Shown here: piece by piece, positions 1 to 6,926 of the stretch
How the letters are laid out: each line of letters opens with the position of its first letter
Numbering within the stretch: position 1 is the first letter of the stretch
DNA from: Bacillus sp. HSf4
GTDB taxonomy: Bacteria > Bacillota > Bacilli > Bacillales > Bacillaceae
Assembly (NCBI RefSeq): GCF_029537375.1
Contig: NZ_CP120679.1
Span: 3,701,501 to 3,765,500 of the forward strand
Length of the DNA: 64,000 nt
Direction: 5' to 3'
Program-made: the position numbers and the translations under genes
The notes under the pieces: generated by a model
Told to the model about the DNA's origin: nothing
Seen by the model: the letters and a program-made list of their open reading frames with translations, nothing else
Database searches by the model: none

Positions 1-1
1 G

Positions 2-784
2 TTCCATTCCGGAGCCAAAGGTATAGAACGAACAGTCAGCGCCAGCGCTGTCGCTCCGAATCAACCGAATGCACCTGTACCAAGAGCGCTGTCTGACCAA
101 GAAATTCAAGACCTTATCCATTCTTTCGGCCAGGCGGCGCGAAGAGCGATCGAAGCCGGGTTTGACGGAGTCGAAATTCACGGTGCAAACGGGTTTCTCA
201 TCCATCAGTTCTTCTCCCCTTATTACAACCGGCGCAATGACAGCTGGAGCGGCACTTTAGAAAAACGGATGAGGTTTCCGCTTCAGATCATAGAAGAAAT
301 CAGACGCGTAGCGGAAAGCTGCCATAAACCATCCTTTATCATCGGCTACAAATTTTCGCCCGAAGAGCCGGAAACACCTGGAATCACGATGGATGAAACG
401 TTGTCTTTCGTCAATGTACTGCGGGAACAAGCATTGGATTACCTGCACGTTTCTCTCATTGATTTCCGGTCCTTCCCGCGCCGTGGTGCAGACAGATCCC
501 GCACAAGGATGGAACTGATCAAGGAAGCCGCCGGGGACCGCATCCCCCTGATCGGAGCCGGGCAAGTACACACACCGGAAGACGCCCTTCAAGCGCTCGA
601 AACAGGAGCCGATCTCGTCGGAATCGGGCGGGGACTTCTGATGGATCCGGAATGGCTTCAAAAAGTCCAAGCCGGAAAAGAGGCCGATATTCAAACAACC
701 CTGTCAAGACATGATCAGCGAAAGCTCGTGATTCCAGACGCCTTTTGGGAAACTATACCGATGTATATTGATTTCAGCGATTGA
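2..784 (+). CDS. NADH:flavin oxidoreductase, Old Yellow Enzyme family (5' end outside window)
   Basis: This is the C-terminal 260 codons of a TIM-barrel flavoprotein; the frame is open from base 2, so the start lies upstream. The segment EIHGANGFL carries the HxxN substrate-binding pair typical of Old Yellow Enzymes, and SPYYNRRNDSWSG matches the conserved SPxxNxRxDxYGG-type loop that follows it. Near the C-terminus, GIGRGLLMDPEW fits the FMN-phosphate-binding end of the barrel. The family reduces activated alkenes (enones) with NAD(P)H in the cytoplasm; the substrate here is unknown. It ends about 110 bp before the sacB promoter and I see no strong terminator between them. Family assignment is firm, specific role is not. 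Confidence 0.88.
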   Translation, partial: FHSGAKGIERTVSASAVAPNQPNAPVPRALSDQEIQDLIHSFGQAARRAIEAGFDGVEIHGANGFLIHQFFSPYYNRRNDSWSGTLEKRMRFPLQIIEEIRRVAESCHKPSFIIGYKFSPEEPETPGITMDETLSFVNVLREQALDYLHVSLIDFRSFPRRGADRSRTRMELIKEAAGDRIPLIGAGQVHTPEDALQALETGADLVGIGRGLLMDPEWLQKVQAGKEADIQTTLSRHDQRKLVIPDAFWETIPMYIDFSD

Positions 785-893
785 CGATTTCCCCCCTTAT
801 ATGGACTATAGATTCATATAAAAAAGGTGTCTTTTCACTTATAATTGATGTCATTTGCAAAAAAATGGATGATAAAAGAGGAACTTAGACCAG

Positions 894-922
894 TTGAGTC
901 CTAGACATGAGTATATTAGAAT
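894..922 (+). promoter_or_regulatory. sacB promoter (SigA type)
   Basis: TTGAGT (894-899), a 17-bp spacer and TAGAAT (917-922) sit just upstream of the antiterminator leader. The arrangement and the TAGAAT -10 box match the B. subtilis sacB promoter as I remember it. Bases 785-893 are AT-rich and hold no gene I can see. Confidence 0.75.
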
Positions 923-943
923 GATGGTAATTCAATAACGTCG

Positions 944-1037
944 GGATTGTTACTGTTCATCAGGCAAGACCTAAAATGTGTAGAGGGCAAAGTCTATCTT
1001 TCGCCGTGCATAACCTTACACATTTTAGGTCTTTTTT
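944..1037 (+). promoter_or_regulatory. Ribonucleic antiterminator (RAT) and overlapping leader terminator of sacB
   Basis: Bases 944-972 match the RAT element bound by BglG-family antiterminators SacY/SacT: GGATTGTTACTG, a short loop, then CAGGCAAGACC. Its 3' half is also the 5' arm of an intrinsic terminator, AAGACCTAAAATGTGTA (966-982) pairing with TACACATTTTAGGTCTT (1017-1033), followed by T residues to 1037. By analogy with B. subtilis, sucrose lets unphosphorylated SacY/SacT bind the RAT, block the terminator and allow sacB read-through. No sacX/sacY or sacT gene lies in the window, so the regulator acts in trans. Confidence 0.9.
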
Positions 1038-1140
1038 CTGCTCTTTTAAGGGTTGCAATCCTGCGAATAGGGGTGATGATGGGGCGAAGCTTATTTTTAA
1101 GACATATGCACACGATCAAAAATCAAAAGGAGGAATTTCG

Positions 1141-2595
1141 ATGAACATCAAAAACATTGCAAAAAAAGCTACAGCATTAACCTTTGCAGCAGCATTGCTC
1201 GCTGGAGGAGCGCCGCAAGCTTTTGCAAAAGAAAGCGGAACAAAAGATTACAAAAAAAGCTACGGATTTTCCCATATTACAAGGAAAGACATGCTGAAAA
1301 TCCCTGAGCAGCAAAAGAGTGAACAATTTAAAGTACCTCAATTTGATGCAAACACGATTCAAAACATTCCTTCGGCAAAAGCTTATGACGGTTCAGGAAA
1401 GCAGTTTGATCTAGACGTGTGGGACAGCTGGCCGTTGCAAAACGCCGACGGGACAGTCGCTACATACCATGGCTATCAGCTTGTTTTTGCTTTAGCAGGC
1501 AACCCGAATAATGTCGATGACACATCCATCTACATGTTCTATAAAAAGGAAGGCGAAAAATCAATCAACAGCTGGAAAAACGCCGGCAAAGTGTTTAAGG
1601 ACAGCGATAAATTCGATCCCAACGATCCATACCTAAAACTTCAAACACAGGAATGGTCAGGCTCTGCAACACTGACAAAAGACGGAAAAGTCAGATTGTT
1701 TTACACTTCTTTTTCAGGCAAGCAATACGGCAAACAAACACTGGCGACCGCACAGGTTAATTTCTCCCAGCCAGATCGCGATTCACTGAAAATAGAAGGT
1801 GTCGAGGATTACAAATCCGTTTTTGACGGCGGTAACGGCACAGTCTATCAAAACATCCAGCAATTCATTGATGAAGGCAATTACAGTTCCGGCGACAACC
1901 ATACGATGAGAGATCCGCATTATGTTGAAGACCATGGCCACAAATATCTCGTTTTTGAAGCCAATACAGGAACAAAAACCGGCTATCAAGGGGAAAATTC
2001 TCTCTTGAACAGAACCTACTACGGCGGAAGCAAGAACTTCTTCAGGGAAGAAAGCAGCAAACTGCTCAACGGTTCGAAGAAAAAGGATGCTTCTTTAGCA
2101 AATGGAGCGCTCGGAATCATTGAATTAAACGATGATTATACATTGAAAAAAGTCATGAAGCCATTGATCGCTTCCAATACAGTGACAGATGAAATCGAAC
2201 GCGCCAATCTCTTTAAAATGAATGGCAAATGGTATCTGTTCACTGACTCAAGGGGCTCAAAAATGACCATCGACGGCATCGGCGAAAAAGACATCTACAT
2301 GCTCGGGTATGTATCCGATTCTTTAACTGGACCGTTCAAACCGTTAAACAAAACCGGACTTGTGCTGCACATGGATCAAGATTACAATGACATCACATTT
2401 ACTTACTCACATTTTGCAGTGCCGCAAGCCGAGGGCAACAATGTCGTGATCACGAGCTATATTACAAACAGAGGTATTTCAACCGAACACCACAGCACGT
2501 TTGCACCAAGCTTTTTGCTGAAGATCAAAGGATCGAAAACATCCGTTGTCAAAAACAGCATTCTTGCGCAGGGACAATTAACAGTGAACGAATAA
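1141..2595 (+). CDS. sacB: Levansucrase SacB
   Basis: Secreted GH68 enzyme of 484 aa that transfers fructose from sucrose to growing levan. The ATG at 1141 follows AAAAGGAGG (from 1125), whereas a longer open frame from 976 runs through the leader terminator and is not real. A signal peptide ends near AQAFA (residue 29 region). The catalytic triad is visible: Asp95 in WDSWP (nucleophile), Asp258 in RDP (transition-state stabiliser) and Glu353 in DEIERAN (acid/base). Compared with the B. subtilis enzyme there is an insertion of about 9 residues before WDSWP and 2 more before RDP. Regulated by the RAT leader; followed by a hairpin and levB. Confidence 0.97.
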   Translation: MNIKNIAKKATALTFAAALLAGGAPQAFAKESGTKDYKKSYGFSHITRKDMLKIPEQQKSEQFKVPQFDANTIQNIPSAKAYDGSGKQFDLDVWDSWPLQNADGTVATYHGYQLVFALAGNPNNVDDTSIYMFYKKEGEKSINSWKNAGKVFKDSDKFDPNDPYLKLQTQEWSGSATLTKDGKVRLFYTSFSGKQYGKQTLATAQVNFSQPDRDSLKIEGVEDYKSVFDGGNGTVYQNIQQFIDEGNYSSGDNHTMRDPHYVEDHGHKYLVFEANTGTKTGYQGENSLLNRTYYGGSKNFFREESSKLLNGSKKKDASLANGALGIIELNDDYTLKKVMKPLIASNTVTDEIERANLFKMNGKWYLFTDSRGSKMTIDGIGEKDIYMLGYVSDSLTGPFKPLNKTGLVLHMDQDYNDITFTYSHFAVPQAEGNNVVITSYITNRGISTEHHSTFAPSFLLKIKGSKTSVVKNSILAQGQLTVNE

Positions 2596-2605
2596 ATCAA
2601 CAGAG

Positions 2606-2638
2606 GAAAATGCCGGTGAATATCGGCATTTTCTTTTC
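2606..2638 (+). terminator. Hairpin between sacB and levB
   Basis: A 10-bp perfect stem (GAAAATGCCG at 2606-2615 with CGGCATTTTC at 2624-2633) and an 8-nt loop, followed by TTTTC. It starts 10 bp after the sacB stop and probably reduces read-through into levB. Confidence 0.75.
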
Positions 2639-2673
2639 GTATGTCATCTAAGAAAATAAAGCGGGGAATTTGC

Positions 2674-4221
2674 TTGAAGAAAACAGTATATAAGCGGATC
2701 AGCATTTTAACTGTTTGTCTTGGAATCTTCATGGTGATGATGGCTTCAGTCCGGGACTCGGAAAAAAGAGGAGAACACTCGGGCACTCCGGAATATCGGG
2801 CGGCATTCCATTTGACAACGCCTGACAAATGGAAAAACGACCCACAGAAGCCTGTCTATTTCAATGGAGAATATCATTACTATTATCTCTATAATCGCGA
2901 TTATCCGGACGGCAATGGGACGGAGTGGCGCCATGCGGTGTCAGACGACCTTGTGCATTGGAAAGATGAAGGTGTCGCCATCCCGAAATATACAACCAAA
3001 AATGGTGATCCATGGTCCGGCTCGGTTGTTGTCGACTCACAAAACACGGCGGGATTTGGCGAGGACACGGTCATCGCCATCATGACACAGCCTTCGGCCG
3101 ATAACGGAAAAGAAGAGCAATTTTTATGGTACAGCAAAAACGGAGGAAAAACATTTAAGCCTTACAGTGATGAACCGGTTTTGCCAAATCCGGGCACCGT
3201 AGATTTCAGAGATCCGAAAGTGATTTGGGATGAACAGGATCATAAATGGGTCATGGTTCTTGCGGAAGGAGAGAAAATCGGTTTTTACGAATCTGCCAAC
3301 CTGAAAGAATGGCGCTATACAGGAGGATTTCAGACACGGAATATCGGCATTATAGAATGTCCTGACCTCTTTAAGATGCGTGCAGATGACGGGACATACA
3401 AATGGGTGCTTGGCGCCAGCGCCAATGGCAAAGCTGATGGAAAACCGAATACGTATGCATACTGGACAGGCAGCTTCAATGGAACGGAATTCTCTGCAGA
3501 CGATGAAGAGCCCCAGTGGCTGGACTACGGCTTTGACTGGTATGCAGGGGTAACGTTTGAGGACGGTAAGGCCAGCGACCCGTACGGCAAACGCTATGCT
3601 TTGGCATGGATGAACAACTGGGATTATTCAAACCGCACGCCGACATGGCGGGAAGGTTTTAACGGCACCGATTCGATCGTTCGCCAAATTCAACTAAAAC
3701 GAAAAGGCGGCGATTCTTATACTCTCGCCTCTCAGCCGATCGACCAATTGGATGAGCTGACCGTTTCAACCGATGAGTTCGAAAAAATGAAGGTGACCGG
3801 TTCAAAAACGCTCCATGTCAAAGGCGACACTTATCAGCTTGAAACGGATATCACATGGTCTGATCTCACAAATGTGGGATTGAGGCTCAGGGAATCAGCA
3901 GATCGAAAGCGTCATATCGACACAGGCATTTTTGTTGAAGGCGGATACTCTTATGTGAACAGAGGAGCTACTGGACAGCCGGACAGCACCCGCACGTTTA
4001 TTGAAAGCAGAGCCCCCTTTGACCCGAACAAAAAAAGAGTTCATTTGACGATTATCGTAGACAAAAACACGATCGAAACATTTATTGATGACGGCCAAAC
4101 GACACATTCAAATCTAGCATTCCCAGGCATCAATGATACAGGCATCACACTCTTTGCCGAAAACGGGACAGCCGTCTTTGAAAATCTGAAAATCAAACAC
4201 TTTCGTTCGGTTCGCGATTAG
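2674..4221 (+). CDS. levB: Endolevanase LevB (GH32, membrane-anchored or secreted)
   Basis: Glycoside hydrolase that cuts levan internally, releasing levan oligosaccharides (levanbiose in B. subtilis LevB). The N-terminus is a positively charged stretch plus one hydrophobic segment (signal or anchor). The GH32 signatures are clear: WKNDP with the nucleophile Asp, FRDPKV with the second Asp, and IECPDLF with the acid/base Glu. A C-terminal beta-sandwich follows. I chose the TTG at 2674 (515 aa, close to the 516 I recall for B. subtilis), preceded by GGGG at 2663-2666; an ATG at 2641 lies right after the hairpin and lacks a Shine-Dalgarno. Pairs functionally with sacB: SacB builds levan, LevB recycles it. 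Confidence 0.9.
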   Translation: MKKTVYKRISILTVCLGIFMVMMASVRDSEKRGEHSGTPEYRAAFHLTTPDKWKNDPQKPVYFNGEYHYYYLYNRDYPDGNGTEWRHAVSDDLVHWKDEGVAIPKYTTKNGDPWSGSVVVDSQNTAGFGEDTVIAIMTQPSADNGKEEQFLWYSKNGGKTFKPYSDEPVLPNPGTVDFRDPKVIWDEQDHKWVMVLAEGEKIGFYESANLKEWRYTGGFQTRNIGIIECPDLFKMRADDGTYKWVLGASANGKADGKPNTYAYWTGSFNGTEFSADDEEPQWLDYGFDWYAGVTFEDGKASDPYGKRYALAWMNNWDYSNRTPTWREGFNGTDSIVRQIQLKRKGGDSYTLASQPIDQLDELTVSTDEFEKMKVTGSKTLHVKGDTYQLETDITWSDLTNVGLRLRESADRKRHIDTGIFVEGGYSYVNRGATGQPDSTRTFIESRAPFDPNKKRVHLTIIVDKNTIETFIDDGQTTHSNLAFPGINDTGITLFAENGTAVFENLKIKHFRSVRD

Positions 4222-4226
4222 GGAAA

Positions 4227-4253
4227 CGGGTGTCCTTGGGCACCTGTTTTTTT
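4227..4253 (+). terminator. levB terminator
   Basis: CGGGTG (4227-4232) pairs with CACCTG (4241-4246), with one wobble pair, followed by seven T residues. It lies directly after the levB stop. Confidence 0.7.
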
Positions 4254-4254
4254 A

Positions 4255-4332
4255 ATGAAAAGACTTGAAAAAATTATCAAAGAGTTTAATATTACAGATA
4301 TGAATGAGTTATTTGCACTAAAAGAAAAGTAA
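4255..4332 (+). other. 25-codon orphan ORF, possibly a gene remnant
   Basis: An ATG immediately after the levB terminator opens a 25-aa frame (MKRLEKIIKEF... ending FALKEK) that stops 18 bp before the next gene. It has no good Shine-Dalgarno. Its amphipathic, lysine-rich sequence could be the tail of a deleted gene or chance. I cannot assign a function. Confidence 0.2.
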
Positions 4333-4350
4333 GGATAAGGAGGAGAAAGG

Positions 4351-4803
4351 TTGGAGCAGAGGGAATTCAAAGGGAGTAATGGGAGTGTAGTTGTGACACC
4401 GACGAAAGTTATACTCAAGTACAGTAGGTTTTTAGGAAGTGGTAAGGGAGAAAAAGAGATCCGTCTGAATAGTATCTCGGGAATTCAACTTAAAAAGCCT
4501 GTACTTACTGCCGGCTACATACAATTTTCATTCTCCGGAAGTTCCGAACAAAAGGGAAAAAGTATTTTTGACGCCGTAAAAGATGAGAATACAATTATGT
4601 GTAAAAATAAACAACAGTATAAGGGCTTTGTTGAAGCGAAAGAGTTAATAGAAAAATATCTAAATGAAGAGCCTTCGACCAATAACTTCGTCTCAAAACC
4701 ATCCAGCGCAGAAGAATTAAAACAATTTGCTGACCTTCGTGATCAAGGAATAATCACTGAGGAGGAATTTATTGCGAAGAAAAAACAGATCCTCGGAATT
4801 TAA
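4351..4803 (+). CDS. PH-like (DUF4429-type) protein with C-terminal SHOCT domain
   Basis: 150 aa, TTG start preceded by AAGGAGGAG about 10 bp upstream. Residues 1-105 form a beta-rich, PH-like domain (GSNGSVVVTPTKVILKY... typical of DUF4429), and residues 117-150 are a SHOCT domain: AEELKQFADLRDQGIITEEE followed by a K-rich end and ILGI. SHOCT is a short oligomerisation module often found in proteins of mobile regions and envelope-associated proteins. Function unknown. It is the first gene on the island side of levB and is followed by its own terminator, so it is monocistronic or ends a unit. Confidence 0.75.
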   Translation: MEQREFKGSNGSVVVTPTKVILKYSRFLGSGKGEKEIRLNSISGIQLKKPVLTAGYIQFSFSGSSEQKGKSIFDAVKDENTIMCKNKQQYKGFVEAKELIEKYLNEEPSTNNFVSKPSSAEELKQFADLRDQGIITEEEFIAKKKQILGI

Positions 4804-4821
4804 ATGAGATATCAAGAACAC

Positions 4822-4854
4822 AAAAGCCCTAACCTGATTCGGACAGGGCTTTTT
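4822..4854 (+). terminator. Terminator after SHOCT gene
   Basis: AAAAGCCCT (4822-4830) pairs with AGGGCTTTT (4845-4853), starting 19 bp downstream of the stop codon. Confidence 0.7.
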
Positions 4855-4973
4855 GAACTAATCTAGACCCCTTTTCAAGCCTTCATTAGCTTAAAGTCAT
4901 TATGAATATCTCTTAAACGCAGGCGCCCGCCAAAATTTCCTTTATTTAGTCGTTCCTTCACGTTTCGCAAATT

Positions 4974-5007
4974 ATAAAAAGACCGTCGATCGGTTTCGGC
5001 AGTCTTC
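4974..5007 (-). terminator. Terminator of the GNAT operon
   Basis: Read on the minus strand, AAGACTG pairs with CGGTCTT around a loop and is followed by a T-run (A-run 4974-4979 on plus). It lies 20 bp beyond the GNAT stop. Bases 4855-4973 hold nothing I recognise. Confidence 0.6.
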
Positions 5008-5027
5008 GTCTGATTGAGTTATGTAAA

Positions 5028-5552
5028 TTATTCTTCAGCGTCTTCTAATTTAAGTAACATATTAACATAATTCTTTTCCGTTGCAACCCGTTTGAAATGG
5101 TATTTTTCATAAAACTCCACTGCACTGTTCAAAGCCTGTACAGAGACGAATGCGCAACCAGATAGTTTAGAAATTTTTGTACAAACATCGATGGCCGATA
5201 TTAATATCGTATATCCTATTCCTTGCCTTTGGTACCTCTCATCTACACCGAGATAATGTAATCTAACAGCAGGATAACTTTTTTCTGAATTAGGCAATCT
5301 CCAATTCTCTTTTTTTAATTTATCTCTACCCACTTTCGGTACAGATTCATTGAACAAAGTAAAATACCCAACGAGGTCTCCATCTTTATTGAAGAACAGT
5401 CGGGTAAGGGTCATGTTATATTCCTGTAACTCCCAAGAATCCTTTTTTAAAAAGATTTCTACATCTTTCTCCGATTCGCATTTGAAATTATCTACTTTTG
5501 ATCGATGCTCCGGGGAAAGAACCTCGTCAAACAGTTCAACCAGATGAGCCAC
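5028..5552 (-). CDS. GNAT acetyltransferase, candidate toxin of a toxin-antitoxin pair
   Basis: 174 aa. The acetyl-CoA binding motif A is visible as LGVDERYQRQGIGYTILISA (R/Q-x-x-G-x-G core), followed by GCAFVSVQ and NSAVEFYEKYHF. This order resembles the TacT/AtaT group of GNAT toxins, which acetylate aminoacyl-tRNA, although small-molecule GNATs share most of it. It lies 7 bp downstream of a small ribbon-helix-helix-like protein on the same strand, and the pair has a palindrome over its promoter. That arrangement is characteristic of GNAT-RHH toxin-antitoxin operons. GNAT family is firm; the toxin role is inference. Confidence 0.8.
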   Translation of the reverse strand: MAHLVELFDEVLSPEHRSKVDNFKCESEKDVEIFLKKDSWELQEYNMTLTRLFFNKDGDLVGYFTLFNESVPKVGRDKLKKENWRLPNSEKSYPAVRLHYLGVDERYQRQGIGYTILISAIDVCTKISKLSGCAFVSVQALNSAVEFYEKYHFKRVATEKNYVNMLLKLEDAEE

Positions 5553-5559
5553 TCTTCAA

Positions 5560-5754
5560 TCACCTAGATCGTTTTTTCATTTTTCTATAAGCTGCTAGCG
5601 CCTCCCGAACACGGATAGCACTTTCGCTCATAGACGTTTCTTTAGAGTAAGCCCACTTTTCAAACGCTTCAGCTTGCTTTTCATTTTCGAATTCAATACG
5701 CATAGGCTTGATTGGTTTTGCTACGCCCATTTTATCATCCCCACTTTCGCTCAT
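5560..5754 (-). CDS. Small ribbon-helix-helix-like protein, candidate antitoxin/repressor
   Basis: 64 aa, ATG at 5754 preceded by AAGGGTGATCGAAC. A second in-frame ATG at 5730 also has a G-rich upstream stretch, so the start is not certain. The sequence reads as a short beta strand (PMRIEFEN), a helix (EKQAEAFEKWAYSKE), a turn with S/T residues (TSMSES) and a second helix (AIRVREALAAYRKM), the order of an RHH DNA-binding fold, with a basic tail KKRSR. It precedes the GNAT gene by 7 bp. If it is an antitoxin it is shorter than DUF1778 proteins, leaving little room for a separate toxin-neutralising tail. Confidence 0.6.
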   Translation of the reverse strand: MSESGDDKMGVAKPIKPMRIEFENEKQAEAFEKWAYSKETSMSESAIRVREALAAYRKMKKRSR

Positions 5755-5778
5755 GTTCGATCACCCTTTTTGAGATGG

Positions 5779-5824
5779 TAATCGTAATATACATTCAGCG
5801 AATAGTCAATGTATATTACGATTA
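5779..5824 (-). promoter_or_regulatory. Palindromic operator overlapping the RHH-GNAT promoter
   Basis: A perfect 17-bp inverted repeat, TAATCGTAATATACATT (5779-5795) and its complement (5808-5824), separated by 12 bp. On the minus strand a SigA-like promoter sits inside it: TTGACT, 17-bp spacer, TACGAT. The -35 straddles the loop side of one arm and the -10 lies in the other, so a bound dimer would block RNA polymerase. The start codon of the RHH-like gene is 25 bp away. Confidence 0.75.
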
Positions 5825-6014
5825 TAAAATATTGGCACAACGAAAACAAGTTTTTCTGCACCATACGTTGCCTTTTTTAGGCTTTCCCATCGTAAATTTT
5901 TTAATCACCCTTAGGTGGCAAAAGTATGACATGTTTTTGCTCATGGAAAATTTAACGAAAATGATCGGAGAAAACGTCTCAAACGTCCTCTCCGAAATTG
6001 TTCCGCTATCTATT

Positions 6015-6741
6015 CTATTCGCCCTTAGTCATCGCTTTCTTCGTAACGTCGTTATTTTTCCAATACACCCACAGCGAAGCCACTCCGGTAAACGCACAAG
6101 CGAAATAAATTGCTGCACATCGTTTTGGCCCCGTCATCGTAAGCGTCTGGTTTACGAGTGTAAGCCCAAGAAGCACGAACCGAGCGACTGCGTTCGCTGT
6201 TTTCTTTCCGTAATAGCCGTCGATTCCGTTGTTCTTTGCGCCTTTTTCCGGATAGAAGTAACACGCAGCCAATGCGGTTTGAACCTGCGTTACTTTCTTT
6301 CCTTTTGTCAGCGGACTCGTTACTTTGATGATTCCGTCAGAAAACGGATATTTTCCCTTCAAAGGTTTCTTGTACGACTCAAGCGTAGCCTTCGTTTTAG
6401 GACAGTTCAGACTATCTACGCCAAGCCCCACCGCCTTCTGGAACGACCGAACCGCTTTTCCTGTTTTAGCTCCGAAAATACCTTCGACCGCACCGCAGTT
6501 AAATCTTTCAAGATAGTTTTTCGTCTTAGAAGCCAGTGCTGCTTTAGAAGATGTCGCCTTGCCGCCAAAAGTATCCGTTTCCATACCCGCGATAGTTGAA
6601 TTGTAAGTGCGGCTTATCAACGAATCCGGACCAATCTCCGCCCCATTCAAAGCCGACTGACTTCGCATAGTTCATCGCTTTTTTAACGTCCGCAGATCCG
6701 TAATCGTTCCACAACGAACAAGAAATCGGAGTTAATCTCAA
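6015..6741 (-). pseudogene. Decayed phage endolysin (M15 peptidase + peptidoglycan-binding) fused to a phage holin tail
   Basis: From 6741 to about 6570 one frame encodes the end of an M15 (VanY/CwlK-like) peptidase: SVGFEWGGDWSGFVDKPHLQ contains the His of the metal site. A frameshift near 6560-6580 moves into the frame ending at 6015, which carries two peptidoglycan-binding repeats (EGIFGAKTGKAVRSFQKAVG; IDGYYGKKTANAVARF). This continues without a stop into VLLGLTLVNQTLTMTG and LWVYWKNNDVTKKA, which resemble the XhlB/phi-LC3 holin family. The peptidase N-terminus is absent. So at least a 5' truncation, one frameshift and one gene-fusing deletion have happened; this is a remnant, not a working lysin. 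Confidence 0.75.
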
Positions 6742-6769
6742 ATAAAAACGCCCTTCTTTTTTGAAGGGC
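6741..6769 (-). terminator. rap-phr terminator
   Basis: On the minus strand GCCCTTC, six A, GAAGGGC, then GTTTTTATTT. It lies 17 bp after the phr stop and abuts the truncated lysin, which suggests the deletion end point is here. Confidence 0.85.
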
Positions 6770-6785
6770 TGATCTCTGATAAATC

Positions 6786-6926
6786 TTATATAAATACTGC
6801 ATTTTCAGCGATTTTCATTGTTCCTGAAGTTCCAAACTCTGCTTTCCCCGCTGGCTCATTTGCAAAACTAAAGACAAGCAGACTACCCAAAATTAAAGTT
6901 CCACAAAGAAATTTCGCTTTTTTCAT
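6786..6926 (-). CDS. Phr-type secreted signalling peptide precursor
   Basis: 46 aa, too short for most ORF callers. The ATG at 6926 overlaps the rap stop codon (ATGA) and has a strong GGAGG seven bases upstream inside rap. Residues 1-22 are a signal peptide (MKKAKFLC then a hydrophobic core ending FSFA); the remaining 24 residues, from NEPAGKAEFG to IAENAVFI, would be exported. In known Rap-Phr systems a C-terminal or internal five-residue peptide is re-imported by Opp and inhibits the cognate Rap. Here no segment resembles the common Phr pentapeptides (ERGMT, ARNQT type), so the mature signal cannot be read off. Confidence 0.8.
   Translation of the reverse strand: MKKAKFLCGTLILGSLLVFSFANEPAGKAEFGTSGTMKIAENAVFI

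Noticed and set aside
976..1140. N-terminal extension of the sacB frame
   Set aside because: It runs through the leader terminator and lacks a ribosome-binding site; the signal peptide begins at 1141 after AAAAGGAGG.
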